Source: Caldicellulosiruptor naganoensis (GTDB lineage: Bacteria > Bacillota > Thermoanaerobacteria > Caldicellulosiruptorales > Caldicellulosiruptoraceae). From it: a stretch of 64,000 nt of DNA. Positions 36,672 through 46,201 of the stretch are shown here, one piece after another. How positions within the stretch are numbered: the first letter of the stretch is position 1; each line of letters opens with the position of its first letter. The stretch is taken from assembly GCF_026914285.1 (NCBI RefSeq), contig NZ_CP113864.1:1705001-1769000 (forward strand). Direction: 5' to 3'. A model generated the notes under the pieces. It was not told the origin of the DNA and did no database searches. It saw only the letters and a list, made by a program, of their open reading frames with translations. A program made the position numbers and the translations under genes.

Positions 36672-38653
36672 CTTGACTTTGTCAGTTTGAAGCTCAAAAA
36701 GCTTGGGAGGACTGGGATTGACAAAATATGGACCTCAATTTTGTCACTACATCATTTGCTAATACCAATAAATTCTAAGCCTTCCTCATATGTCATGAAG
36801 TTTTTTGGACCCTTTATCTTCATTACATTCAGTATATCTCCAGCTCCTCCCTCAATTTTTTGCTTTATCAAATATTTCTTCCCTTTTATCTCTATTTCAA
36901 AAAAGTTCATTGAATATATTGCTTCCATTATCCTTTCACTACTTATTCCTTTACCTTTTCTCCTCAAAATATATTCCAATGTCCTTTGCAGTAAAAATGC
37001 CAAAAAACATATCACAAAATGTCCTTTTATTCTGCTTTCTGTAAAGTGATATATCGGTCGCACTTCTAAACAGCTTTTCATTACTCTGAATGACTGTTCT
37101 ATCTTCCATAAATCGTGATATGCTCCTAAAACCTCTTCTACATCCATATCCTTTTTGCTCGTTTGAATTGCATAATAACCGTCAAATTTCTCATCTCGTT
37201 TTATCGTTTCCTCATCCAATACATATTCTTCTGATTTTGATTTCTTCTTCAAATATTTCCTTGCACCTTTCTTTTCTAAGGCTGTTATGCTTCCTTTGTT
37301 CTCTAAAAGCTCTTTGGCTTTTCTTACCAATCTCTCTCTGTCTTCTTTGTCTTTCTTGGCTCTCTTGCTTGAATACGTTATTATCAAATTCTCTTCTATT
37401 TTGAACTCTTTACCCTCTTCATCCTTGACAATATTTGTTCTTTCCAATACCTTATATTTGAATTCATCACCATAAATTTCTTCAGCATTCAAACATCTTT
37501 TGCCATCAAGTCTTTTATATCCTTCTTCATTAAAAACTTCATCTAAAATTTCTTTACTTGCATTCTTTAATCTGCTTGCTACTATATAGTCGTACCCAGC
37601 TTCTTTTATCATCTTTAAATTTATTCTGCTGTTAAGCCCTTTGTCTGCTACTATTATTATCTTATCTATACTAAATTTTTCCTTCAGCTTCCTCAGTATC
37701 TTTACCATCGTCTTGCTATCTATCGTATTACCAGGAAAAAGTTCATACCCTATCGGTCTGCCTTCTTTGTCCACCAAAAGCCCTAATACAACTTGCACTT
37801 CATTTACCTTGTTGTCTTTGCTAAACCCAAAATTTTTAAGTTCATCCGCTCTACAACTCTCAAAGTATATTGTCGTCACATCATAAAACACTACATCAAC
37901 TACCATCTTAAATAAGTCTTTATTTCTCTGATACAGGTATGTCTCTAAATCTTCTTTTACACTGTCAAGAAAATCTAAACACCTGTACAATTGATTCAAA
38001 TCTATATCCTCTTCAAATCCAAAATATTTGCTTCTCTGATGATAAGTTCTTAGTTTGCTCATTGGCTCTATCAATCTCTGTATGGTCATTAAAAAACTTA
38101 CTTTGTCTACATCAAATTTTATCTTTCTCTCTTTTGCTGCTTTCCCTTTTAAAAACTTATCAATTTCAAGCTCCTGCCATAACTTTCTGTATACAATGTA
38201 TCCCCAGTTTTTTACAACTGCATCCGAAATATCTTCTTCAGATTCAATAGTAACAGCTTTTGCATTCTCAGTAGTTGTTTCAGCGACAATATCAGATAGT
38301 TTTTTTACAATGTTTTTAAAAGCGGGGTCATCTTTGAGAATATCAAGTCTACCAAAGTTAAATAGTACTCTTTGCTTTACTTTACCATTTTCACGGTAAT
38401 TTTCGACTAACCTAACATACTGATAACCGCCAGCATTAGTAATTTTGACAAACATATGGCAACTCCTTGAAGATAGTTTGTTATATTGTACCACAAAATA
38501 TTTAAAAAGTCAAGCAAATTCAGTATATATTAAGCTAAAATTTGTCCCTACATTTTTTAAAATTTTTTATTTTTCTCTTCTTGAAACCCGCATAAATTAA
38601 GACTTTGTTATTTTTTGTTAGCTCAAAAACACCTCTTAACTGACAAAGTCAAG
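36672..38653 (-). mobile_element. IS1634-type insertion sequence, copy A
   Basis: 1982 bp with perfect 16-bp terminal repeats CTTGACTTTGTCAGTT at 36672 and inverted at 38653. It encodes one transposase on the minus strand. It is almost identical to copy B (44041-46022); I notice only two base differences by eye, which implies very recent transposition. The flanking 219-bp direct repeat is far longer than typical IS target duplications and matches the known behaviour of the IS1634 family. Confidence 0.93.
36752..38455 (-). CDS. IS1634-type (IS4 superfamily) transposase, copy A
   Basis: 567 residues. DDE transposase: VVFYDVTTIYFESCRADELK holds the first Asp, DKIIIVADKGLNSRINLKMI the second, and YHDLWKIEQSFRVMKSCLEV is the YREK-like motif with the Glu. 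FVICFLAFLLQRTLEYIL follows near the C-terminus. I chose ATG at 38455 because AAGGAG lies 7 nt upstream. The frame is intact and is likely to encode an active enzyme. It differs from copy B at two residues (DEETIK versus DEEAIK; IEGGAG versus IEGEAG). Confidence 0.94.
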   Translation of the reverse strand: MFVKITNAGGYQYVRLVENYRENGKVKQRVLFNFGRLDILKDDPAFKNIVKKLSDIVAETTTENAKAVTIESEEDISDAVVKNWGYIVYRKLWQELEIDKFLKGKAAKERKIKFDVDKVSFLMTIQRLIEPMSKLRTYHQRSKYFGFEEDIDLNQLYRCLDFLDSVKEDLETYLYQRNKDLFKMVVDVVFYDVTTIYFESCRADELKNFGFSKDNKVNEVQVVLGLLVDKEGRPIGYELFPGNTIDSKTMVKILRKLKEKFSIDKIIIVADKGLNSRINLKMIKEAGYDYIVASRLKNASKEILDEVFNEEGYKRLDGKRCLNAEEIYGDEFKYKVLERTNIVKDEEGKEFKIEENLIITYSSKRAKKDKEDRERLVRKAKELLENKGSITALEKKGARKYLKKKSKSEEYVLDEETIKRDEKFDGYYAIQTSKKDMDVEEVLGAYHDLWKIEQSFRVMKSCLEVRPIYHFTESRIKGHFVICFLAFLLQRTLEYILRRKGKGISSERIMEAIYSMNFFEIEIKGKKYLIKQKIEGGAGDILNVMKIKGPKNFMTYEEGLEFIGISK

Positions 38654-38872
38654 AAATTCCTTGTCATTTGATATCAGCAAATGGAGTGTATGTCTTTGAT
38701 GATATTTTTTCTGAGCCTATTGTAAAAAACTATCTAAAAGAAAATACAAAAATAGAGATTTTGAGCTTTTTAGAGCAAAATCATCTTGATGTTGATTACT
38801 ATATTGTTTTAGGTTTTGAAGAGGATTTCCATATGATATACAAACTGAGAGAGTCTTATGATACATACTTTT
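38654..38872. repeat. 219-bp direct target duplication, right copy
   Basis: Exact copy of 36453-36671 immediately after the right terminal repeat of the IS1634-type element. HAD reading continues from here into unique sequence at 38873. Confidence 0.95.
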
Positions 38873-39344
38873 TAAACTTCGTAAAAGGAAGAGAGCTTTT
38901 CAAACCAACATACCCACAGAAGAACCTTCTTGATTTTGTAAAATCTCCAATTAGTCATATTGGAATTGTTGGAAGGTATGATAAGCTAAAATACTTGGCA
39001 GATATTTTTAAAAATCTAAAACATAATGTAAACGTGATTTTGTACTATGCAGCTGATAACAAAGATTACGGTTTTTTGGAAATCCTTGATATTGAGTCTT
39101 CTAAAGAAAAAGCACTTTCAAAGCTTTTAAGAATAAAAATGATAAGCCCAGAAAATCTTCTTGCAATTGGCGACAATTTTAACGACATTGGAATGTTTAA
39201 GCTCGCACAAATAAGCGTTGCAGTTGCAAACGCACCTGATGAGGTAAAAAGATTTGCAAAATTTGTAACACATGCTACAAACAATCAAGGTGCAGTCGCA
39301 GAAGCATTTGAAAGATTTATATTGGGCCAAAAATAGACTTAAAA

Positions 39345-39400
39345 CAAAAGGCTGGCATTTTTGCATACATTTTTTTTTAATGCCAGCCTTTTGCTTTTAT
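39345..39400. terminator. Bidirectional terminator between HAD and amidase genes
   Basis: CAAAAGGCTGGCA (39345-39357) pairs with TGCCAGCCTTTTG (39381-39393), a 13-bp stem with A/T-rich flanks, between convergent genes. Confidence 0.85.
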
Positions 39401-41517
39401 TTTCTATAGGTTGTATTTATAAACTCAACAGCATCTGCAATAGCCTTTGCAACTGCATCTTTGAAAGAATCACTCAAAAGAAGATTTAAATCATCTTGAT
39501 TTGTACCAAACGCAACCTCAACCAAAATTGCCGGCATATTTGAGGTTTTTAAAACAACCAAATTAGGTCTCTCTATAATTCCTTTGTTTTGTGTCCCTAC
39601 TTCTCTAATTATATAATCCAGCACAATCTGTGCAAGCTGCTTATCTGATATAAAGCTATTTAAATTCTTTTCTTTATAAAGCACCATTGTCCCACGGATT
39701 TGAGGATTGTCTATTGCGTTGTTGTGAATAGATATAAACAGGTCAACATTTAAGTTGTTTGCCATCCTTGTTCTGTCATAAAGGTCAACAAATTTGTCTG
39801 TCTCTCGCGACATGTAAACCTCATAACCAAGGTTCTTAAGTTTGTTTTTGAGTCTCAATGATATATCCAAATTAAAATCCTTTTCGTTGTATGTTACTTT
39901 TTTGCCATTTACAATCTTTGTATAAATAGCTCCTGGGTCAAACCCGCCATGCCCAGGGTCGATAAAGATTTTAAGTTTACTCTTAGGTTTTGGTTTTTGT
40001 GAAAAACCAACTATGATATTTCTATCGCCCTTGGTAATTGAGGCTGTGTAGTCAGGATCAACTACAATAGTAATTACACACCCATCATCTTGATAAACCG
40101 AATATACGCTTGTTACAATTGTACCTTTTAGGCTATAGACATCATTTGAGATTGTAATTGGACTTTTGCTTACTATCTTTATTACATTGGTGGTACTGTC
40201 ATATGTATAGTTTATATCAGATACAAAAGGAGAGCTTATAACAAGTCCATTTCTCTGATAAAGTTTCATATTACCATATTGATTTGCAAAGACCACTTCC
40301 AACTTGTTACCAAGTTTATTTAGGATAAATATTTTTGCTTTTGTAGAAAATATAACTTGTGCATTGTTCTGGTCAACATTTGTCAGAACATAGTAATCTA
40401 ATATTCCATCATTTACCTGAAAAAGGCTTCCATTGTCAAGATTAAACTGAGCACCTTTTAGGCTAAGGACTACAAAAGACTCATCTGCCCTGTAAATCTC
40501 ACTCACAACTGTTGGGAGGATATCCATCTCTGCCACAGTAAATTTCTCAGAGCTTGTAATATTGACCTTCTGAATTTTATATGGACTGTAAGACTCTTGC
40601 AATGGAGCTGTGTTAATTTCTTGGCTATTGTTAGATGGGCCACTTATACTACTACTGTCTATATTCGTCTTATTTTCGACAATTTTGGGCAAATCAACTT
40701 CAACTTTTATTTGGCTATCAACTTTATTAATCCTATAGCTCTTGATCAAACCTGCATCATAGTCAATCACAACCCTTGAAAATGGCTCACCAGTTGATGT
40801 TTTGTTAAGAGCGTGTCTTATTCTTAAAATTCCACCTTTGCCAACTTGAATTACATTGTTTTTCAAATTATCAACTGTATTTAAAATATCAATTACTATT
40901 CTGTCTGGATTTGATAGTTTGTAATCTTTGTAAGTAGTAGGCTCTGAAGTACTTATTAATAAAATAAATTTGCTCCCCTCAATCAAATACTTCAAATCAG
41001 AAAGATAAATAGTTTTTACTTCGGTTTTTCGAACGTCCCCGCGTGAAGCCAAAGTTTTTGACAAAGAAATGTTTTTCTGGGTATTACTGGTCAATGTCTT
41101 CTTTGATGTTAGTTTAACAACTTTTTTTGTTTTATCTTCCTGATAGGAATATTTAAAAATTGAAGCTATGTCTTTTCCTAATATGTATGACTTTCCACTT
41201 TCAATAAAAGTCTTTCCTAAAAGAGTCTTCTTTGTTTTATTGTAATAGTAGTATGTCTTACCAATGTAAAACTCGTATATGTCCTTAGATTTTTTAGCCA
41301 CAACCTTTTTAGCTTTTGAATCATAAGAAACAGCAAAACCTTTATACCTGAAAAAGTCTGCCAAGGCAAGGTAGACAGTTTTGTTGTATTCTAAAATCTT
41401 GACAGAACCTACCTGCTTTCCATCTACAAAGAGCTTATAAGATGTGGATGCAAAAGCCGAGATAAGAAGCAACGAGAAAACTAAAACGGCTACTATTCCC
41501 TTTCTTATTTTTTTCAC
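39397..41517 (-). CDS. Exported N-acetylmuramoyl-L-alanine amidase with AMIN domain
   Basis: 706 residues. The signal peptide (MKKIRKGIVAVLVFSLLLIS, then AFAS) is followed by a copper-amine-oxidase-like domain (YKLFVDGKQVGSVKILEYN) near residues 27-130. AMIN-like beta domains (NPDRIVIDILNTVDNLKNN; FSRVVIDYDAG) come next, then a long beta-rich middle. The catalytic Amidase_3 domain lies near 520-703: IFIDPGHGGFDPGAIYTK (Zn His), MSRETDKFVDLYDRTRMAN, DLFISIHNNAIDNP, AILVEVAFGTNQDD (Glu). It cuts the amide bond between MurNAc and the stem peptide outside the cell. Transcribed alone, divergent from argC. Confidence 0.94.
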   Translation of the reverse strand: MKKIRKGIVAVLVFSLLLISAFASTSYKLFVDGKQVGSVKILEYNKTVYLALADFFRYKGFAVSYDSKAKKVVAKKSKDIYEFYIGKTYYYYNKTKKTLLGKTFIESGKSYILGKDIASIFKYSYQEDKTKKVVKLTSKKTLTSNTQKNISLSKTLASRGDVRKTEVKTIYLSDLKYLIEGSKFILLISTSEPTTYKDYKLSNPDRIVIDILNTVDNLKNNVIQVGKGGILRIRHALNKTSTGEPFSRVVIDYDAGLIKSYRINKVDSQIKVEVDLPKIVENKTNIDSSSISGPSNNSQEINTAPLQESYSPYKIQKVNITSSEKFTVAEMDILPTVVSEIYRADESFVVLSLKGAQFNLDNGSLFQVNDGILDYYVLTNVDQNNAQVIFSTKAKIFILNKLGNKLEVVFANQYGNMKLYQRNGLVISSPFVSDINYTYDSTTNVIKIVSKSPITISNDVYSLKGTIVTSVYSVYQDDGCVITIVVDPDYTASITKGDRNIIVGFSQKPKPKSKLKIFIDPGHGGFDPGAIYTKIVNGKKVTYNEKDFNLDISLRLKNKLKNLGYEVYMSRETDKFVDLYDRTRMANNLNVDLFISIHNNAIDNPQIRGTMVLYKEKNLNSFISDKQLAQIVLDYIIREVGTQNKGIIERPNLVVLKTSNMPAILVEVAFGTNQDDLNLLLSDSFKDAVAKAIADAVEFINTTYRK

Positions 41518-41555
41518 TACAACCTACCCCGCAAAAAAATGTCATTTATAGTTAT

Positions 41556-41584
41556 ATAATATCTTACCTTGTCGAATAAATCAA
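41556..41584 (-). promoter_or_regulatory. Predicted promoter of the amidase gene
   Basis: Minus strand: TTGATT (41579-41584), 17 nt, TATTAT (41556-41561). Confidence 0.6.
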
Positions 41585-41607
41585 TTTAAATATTTGGTAG
41601 AATACTA

Positions 41608-41636
41608 TTGTATTTTTATACACATTGATGTATAAT
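41608..41636 (+). promoter_or_regulatory. Predicted promoter of argCB
   Basis: TTGTAT (41608-41613), 17 nt, TATAAT (41631-41636). I see no convincing ArgR box beside it, though one could be degenerate. Confidence 0.65.
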
Positions 41637-41678
41637 TATTTGTATAGCTGAAGTCACATTTTGAGGAGATGAATAAAG

Positions 41679-42710
41679 TTGATAAAGGCATCAATCATTG
41701 GAGCATCAGGGTATGTTGGAATTGAGCTGATAAGGCTTTTACTAAAGCATCCAGAGGTTAAAATTTCATCGATTATTTCGTCAAGTAATAAAGATATTCC
41801 TATCGAAAACACAAATCCGCAGTTCAAAAAGATTTTAAATCTGACATTTAAAGAGTTTGACATTGATTTGATTAAAGAAGTAGATGTTGTTTTTTGTGCC
41901 TTGCCACATGGTGTGTCTCAAGATTATGTAAAGATGGCATATGACCTTGGCAAGGTTGTAATTGACCTGAGCAGCGACTTTAGATACAAAGACCTTACTC
42001 GATACTCAAAAGACTATGGCGACCATAAGTACCCAGAGCTTTTAAGGGAAAGTAGCTATGGTCTTTGTGAGTTGTACAGAGAAGAGATTAAATCTTCAAA
42101 GATAGTGGGAAACCCTGGATGCTATCCAACAAGTGCTATTTTGGGCTTAGCGCCACTTTTGAAAAATAAGCTTATCCAAAAAGACAGTATCATAATTGAC
42201 TCGAAATCAGGTGTTTCTGGAGCGGGGAAAAAGTCTGATTTTTCTTACAGCTTTTGTGAAGTTGATGAGAATTTTAAAGCATATGGGGTTGCAAAACACA
42301 GACATACAAGTGAGATAGAAGAAAAATGCAGTTTTCTTTTTGGTGAAGAACTAAATCTTTCATTTACTCCCCATCTTTTGCCTGTAAAAAGAGGAATTTT
42401 GTCAACTATATATGCAATCCTCACAAAGAGTTTGAATAAAAATGAACTGATTGAGATTTACAAGGAGTTTTACAGGGATGAATTTTTCATAAGGATATAT
42501 GAAGATAGCTTGCCAGAGTTAAAGTATGTCACAGGGACAAATTTTGTTGACATCGGTCTTGAGGTTGATAAAAAGACAAACAGAGTAATTGTTATTTCTT
42601 GTATTGACAATTTAATTAAAGGTGCTGCAGGGCAGGCAATACAGAATATGAATATTAAGTTTTCCTTGAGCGAAAAAACAGGTCTTGTGATGGTTGGAGA
42701 GTATTTTTAA
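41679..42710 (+). CDS. argC: N-acetyl-gamma-glutamyl-phosphate reductase
   Basis: 343 residues. The NAD(P)-binding start is KASIIGASGYVGIELIRLLL. The active Cys is in KIVGNPGCYPTSAILGLAPL near residue 147, and VAKHRHTSEIEE supplies the His. It performs the third step of arginine synthesis, reducing N-acetylglutamyl phosphate. It starts with TTG; GAGGAG lies upstream. It is followed 21-27 nt later by argB, which catalyses the preceding step. Confidence 0.96.
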   Translation: MIKASIIGASGYVGIELIRLLLKHPEVKISSIISSSNKDIPIENTNPQFKKILNLTFKEFDIDLIKEVDVVFCALPHGVSQDYVKMAYDLGKVVIDLSSDFRYKDLTRYSKDYGDHKYPELLRESSYGLCELYREEIKSSKIVGNPGCYPTSAILGLAPLLKNKLIQKDSIIIDSKSGVSGAGKKSDFSYSFCEVDENFKAYGVAKHRHTSEIEEKCSFLFGEELNLSFTPHLLPVKRGILSTIYAILTKSLNKNELIEIYKEFYRDEFFIRIYEDSLPELKYVTGTNFVDIGLEVDKKTNRVIVISCIDNLIKGAAGQAIQNMNIKFSLSEKTGLVMVGEYF

Positions 42711-42737
42711 TAAAAGTGTGTTAGTGGAGGAATGCCA

Positions 42738-43619
42738 ATGTATGAAGAGATGGACAAATTAATTGAAAAGGCAAGTATTTTGATAGAGGCTCTTCCATAT
42801 ATTCAAAAGCTCTATGGCAAGACAGTTGTAATAAAGTATGGCGGAAATGCAATGATAAATGATAAGCTCAAAAACTGGGTTATGGAAGATATCACACTTT
42901 TAAAATACATCGGTGTTAACCCAATTGTTGTCCACGGTGGCGGACCTGAGATAAACTCTGTGTTAAAAAAGCTAAATGTTGAAAGCCAGTTTGTAAATGG
43001 TCTTAGAGTCACAGATATGCAGACAATGGAAGTTGCTCAGATGGTTTTGGTTGGAAAGACAAACAAAGAGCTTGTCTCAATGCTAAATCAAAAAGGCGGA
43101 AAAGCAATAGGTATCTGTGGTATTGATGGAAATCTGATTCAGGCAAGAAAGCACTATGAGATTGTAAACGGAGAGAAAGTGGACTTAGGGTATGTTGGTG
43201 AGGTTGTGTCAATCAATGCAAAGGTTTTGGAAATGCTTGCAAAAGATGAGTACATACCAGTGGTTGCGCCAATTGGCGTTGGTGAAGATGGTACAAGTTA
43301 TAATATAAACGCAGATACTGTTGCTGCTGAGATTGCAAAGGCTATAAAGGCCGAAAAGCTCATGTTCATGACAGATGTTGAAGGACTAAAATATGACAAA
43401 AACAGTTCAGAGATAATCTCAGCAATTAGTGCTGATGAGGTTTTAAAAATGATTGATGAGGGAAAGATTGACGGTGGAATGATTCCAAAGGTTTTGGGCT
43501 GTATTGATGCTCTAAAGCATGGAGTTAACCGCACTCATATTTTAGATGGAAGAATTCCACATTGCATCTTGCTTGAGATATTTACCGACAAGGGAATTGG
43601 AACAATGATACATTTGTAA
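42738..43619 (+). CDS. argB: Acetylglutamate kinase
   Basis: About 293 residues of the amino-acid-kinase fold: [59 protein letters not shown] and MTDVEGL. It phosphorylates N-acetylglutamate. I chose ATG at 42738, 7 nt after GGAGG; ATG at 42732 lies only 1 nt from it. The arginine operon is unusually short here: argJ, argD and argF are not adjacent, and a terminator follows. Confidence 0.96.
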   Translation: MYEEMDKLIEKASILIEALPYIQKLYGKTVVIKYGGNAMINDKLKNWVMEDITLLKYIGVNPIVVHGGGPEINSVLKKLNVESQFVNGLRVTDMQTMEVAQMVLVGKTNKELVSMLNQKGGKAIGICGIDGNLIQARKHYEIVNGEKVDLGYVGEVVSINAKVLEMLAKDEYIPVVAPIGVGEDGTSYNINADTVAAEIAKAIKAEKLMFMTDVEGLKYDKNSSEIISAISADEVLKMIDEGKIDGGMIPKVLGCIDALKHGVNRTHILDGRIPHCILLEIFTDKGIGTMIHL

Positions 43620-43653
43620 TAATAAACTACTTTAACTTGCTGACAAAATAGTT

Positions 43654-43679
43654 TAGGCTGCTCTAAAATGAGCAGCCTA
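43654..43679. terminator. Bidirectional terminator between argB and rlmH
   Basis: TAGGCTGCTC (43654-43663) and GAGCAGCCTA (43670-43679) form a perfect 10-bp stem with a 6-nt loop. The flanking T-runs are short. Confidence 0.75.
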
Positions 43680-43963
43680 CTTTACTTATGGTATTTTATT
43701 CCTTTAATAATTGTAAATCCTCTATAAATCTGTTCATACACAAGAACCCTAAAAAGCTGATGAGGGAAAGTAAGCTTGGAAAATGAAATTAGTAAATTTG
43801 CTCTCTTTTTTATAGCATCTGAAATCCCATTTGAGCCTCCTATTACAAATACTATTTCCTCTCCTTTTGAGACTTTTCTATTTAACAATTCTGCAAATTC
43901 TTCAGAGCTCAGCTGAGTCCCCTTTATATCAAATACTACTACATACTGGCCGTCTTTTATGTG

Positions 43964-44040
43964 TTTTAGTATCTTTTCAGCCTCTCTTTCTAAAAGCATC
44001 TCAACGTTTCGGTATCTGTTCTCATCTTCTTCTTTTATTT
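43964..44040. repeat. 77-bp direct target duplication, left copy
   Basis: Starts TTTTAGTATCTTTTCAGCC and ends CTTCTTTTATTT, repeated exactly at 46023-46099 across the IS1634-type element. It codes for the ENRYRNVEMLLEREAEKI part of RlmH in both places. Confidence 0.95.
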
Positions 44041-46022
44041 CTTGACTTTGTCAGTTTGAAGCTCAAAAAGCTTGGGAGGACTGGGATTGACAAAATATGG
44101 ACCTCAATTTTGTCACTACATCATTTGCTAATACCAATAAATTCTAAGCCTTCCTCATATGTCATGAAGTTTTTTGGACCCTTTATCTTCATTACATTCA
44201 GTATATCTCCAGCTTCTCCCTCAATTTTTTGCTTTATCAAATATTTCTTCCCTTTTATCTCTATTTCAAAAAAGTTCATTGAATATATTGCTTCCATTAT
44301 CCTTTCACTACTTATTCCTTTACCTTTTCTCCTCAAAATATATTCCAATGTCCTTTGCAGTAAAAATGCCAAAAAACATATCACAAAATGTCCTTTTATT
44401 CTGCTTTCTGTAAAGTGATATATCGGTCGCACTTCTAAACAGCTTTTCATTACTCTGAATGACTGTTCTATCTTCCATAAATCGTGATATGCTCCTAAAA
44501 CCTCTTCTACATCCATATCCTTTTTGCTCGTTTGAATTGCATAATAACCGTCAAATTTCTCATCTCGTTTTATCGCTTCCTCATCCAATACATATTCTTC
44601 TGATTTTGATTTCTTCTTCAAATATTTCCTTGCACCTTTCTTTTCTAAGGCTGTTATGCTTCCTTTGTTCTCTAAAAGCTCTTTGGCTTTTCTTACCAAT
44701 CTCTCTCTGTCTTCTTTGTCTTTCTTGGCTCTCTTGCTTGAATACGTTATTATCAAATTCTCTTCTATTTTGAACTCTTTACCCTCTTCATCCTTGACAA
44801 TATTTGTTCTTTCCAATACCTTATATTTGAATTCATCACCATAAATTTCTTCAGCATTCAAACATCTTTTGCCATCAAGTCTTTTATATCCTTCTTCATT
44901 AAAAACTTCATCTAAAATTTCTTTACTTGCATTCTTTAATCTGCTTGCTACTATATAGTCGTACCCAGCTTCTTTTATCATCTTTAAATTTATTCTGCTG
45001 TTAAGCCCTTTGTCTGCTACTATTATTATCTTATCTATACTAAATTTTTCCTTCAGCTTCCTCAGTATCTTTACCATCGTCTTGCTATCTATCGTATTAC
45101 CAGGAAAAAGTTCATACCCTATCGGTCTGCCTTCTTTGTCCACCAAAAGCCCTAATACAACTTGCACTTCATTTACCTTGTTGTCTTTGCTAAACCCAAA
45201 ATTTTTAAGTTCATCCGCTCTACAACTCTCAAAGTATATTGTCGTCACATCATAAAACACTACATCAACTACCATCTTAAATAAGTCTTTATTTCTCTGA
45301 TACAGGTATGTCTCTAAATCTTCTTTTACACTGTCAAGAAAATCTAAACACCTGTACAATTGATTCAAATCTATATCCTCTTCAAATCCAAAATATTTGC
45401 TTCTCTGATGATAAGTTCTTAGTTTGCTCATTGGCTCTATCAATCTCTGTATGGTCATTAAAAAACTTACTTTGTCTACATCAAATTTTATCTTTCTCTC
45501 TTTTGCTGCTTTCCCTTTTAAAAACTTATCAATTTCAAGCTCCTGCCATAACTTTCTGTATACAATGTATCCCCAGTTTTTTACAACTGCATCCGAAATA
45601 TCTTCTTCAGATTCAATAGTAACAGCTTTTGCATTCTCAGTAGTTGTTTCAGCGACAATATCAGATAGTTTTTTTACAATGTTTTTAAAAGCGGGGTCAT
45701 CTTTGAGAATATCAAGTCTACCAAAGTTAAATAGTACTCTTTGCTTTACTTTACCATTTTCACGGTAATTTTCGACTAACCTAACATACTGATAACCGCC
45801 AGCATTAGTAATTTTGACAAACATATGGCAACTCCTTGAAGATAGTTTGTTATATTGTACCACAAAATATTTAAAAAGTCAAGCAAATTCAGTATATATT
45901 AAGCTAAAATTTGTCCCTACATTTTTTAAAATTTTTTATTTTTCTCTTCTTGAAACCCGCATAAATTAAGACTTTGTTATTTTTTGTTAGCTCAAAAACA
46001 CCTCTTAACTGACAAAGTCAAG
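44041..46022 (-). mobile_element. IS1634-type insertion sequence, copy B
   Basis: 1982 bp, same ends (CTTGACTTTGTCAGTT and its inverse) and same orientation as copy A, 7.4 kb away. It interrupts rlmH and is bounded by a 77-bp direct repeat. The two copies together frame the C-terminal HAD fragment, the amidase and argCB. Confidence 0.93.
44121..45824 (-). CDS. IS1634-type (IS4 superfamily) transposase, copy B
   Basis: 567 residues with an intact frame, the same DDE motifs as copy A and two residue differences. ATG at 45824 has AAGGAG 7 nt upstream. The near-identity with copy A means both are probably functional. Confidence 0.94.
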   Translation of the reverse strand: MFVKITNAGGYQYVRLVENYRENGKVKQRVLFNFGRLDILKDDPAFKNIVKKLSDIVAETTTENAKAVTIESEEDISDAVVKNWGYIVYRKLWQELEIDKFLKGKAAKERKIKFDVDKVSFLMTIQRLIEPMSKLRTYHQRSKYFGFEEDIDLNQLYRCLDFLDSVKEDLETYLYQRNKDLFKMVVDVVFYDVTTIYFESCRADELKNFGFSKDNKVNEVQVVLGLLVDKEGRPIGYELFPGNTIDSKTMVKILRKLKEKFSIDKIIIVADKGLNSRINLKMIKEAGYDYIVASRLKNASKEILDEVFNEEGYKRLDGKRCLNAEEIYGDEFKYKVLERTNIVKDEEGKEFKIEENLIITYSSKRAKKDKEDRERLVRKAKELLENKGSITALEKKGARKYLKKKSKSEEYVLDEEAIKRDEKFDGYYAIQTSKKDMDVEEVLGAYHDLWKIEQSFRVMKSCLEVRPIYHFTESRIKGHFVICFLAFLLQRTLEYILRRKGKGISSERIMEAIYSMNFFEIEIKGKKYLIKQKIEGEAGDILNVMKIKGPKNFMTYEEGLEFIGISK

Positions 46023-46099
46023 TTTTAGTATCTTTTCAGCCTCTCTTTCTAAAAGCATCTCAACGTTTCGGTATCTGTTCTCATCTTCTTCTTTTATTT
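46023..46099. repeat. 77-bp direct target duplication, right copy
   Basis: Exact duplicate of 43964-44040 directly after the right terminal repeat of IS copy B; rlmH 5' sequence continues beyond it. Confidence 0.95.
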
Positions 46100-46201
46100 C
46101 AATCTCCTCAATTTTTGTCCATCTTAAAAGTCGTTTTTTATACTCCTCTGCAGCCTCTTTAAAATACCTTTCTTTTATTGTCCCAACGCAGATTACCCTT
46201 A

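Larger units (their letters stand above)
36284..39336 (+). pseudogene. Cof-type HAD phosphatase gene split by an IS1634-type element
   Basis: The two ends belong to one gene. The 5' part starts at TTG 36284 with AAGAAGGTGAT upstream and has the HAD motif AAIDIDGTLLDDSG. After the insertion (36672-38653) and a 219-bp duplication, the gene continues from 38873 to 39336 with ISPENLLAIGDNFNDIGMFK, the acidic motif IV, and ATNNQGAVAEAFERFI. Joining 36284-36671 to 38873-39336 restores an unbroken 283-residue Cof/YidA-like phosphatase. The present 5' fragment ends a few codons into the IS. A 3' frame with a TTG at 38668 might be made separately but lacks the catalytic Asp. Substrates of this family are various sugar phosphates and cannot be inferred. 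Confidence 0.9.

Noticed and set aside
37090..38399. Long plus-strand open frames opposite the IS1634-type transposase, repeated at 44459-45768
   Set aside because: They are antisense shadows of the transposase gene, recur only because the IS recurs, and have low-complexity Leu/Ser composition.
41518..41678. ArgR operator upstream of argCB
   Set aside because: I could not find a convincing 18-bp ARG-box palindrome; only AT-rich partial matches are present.
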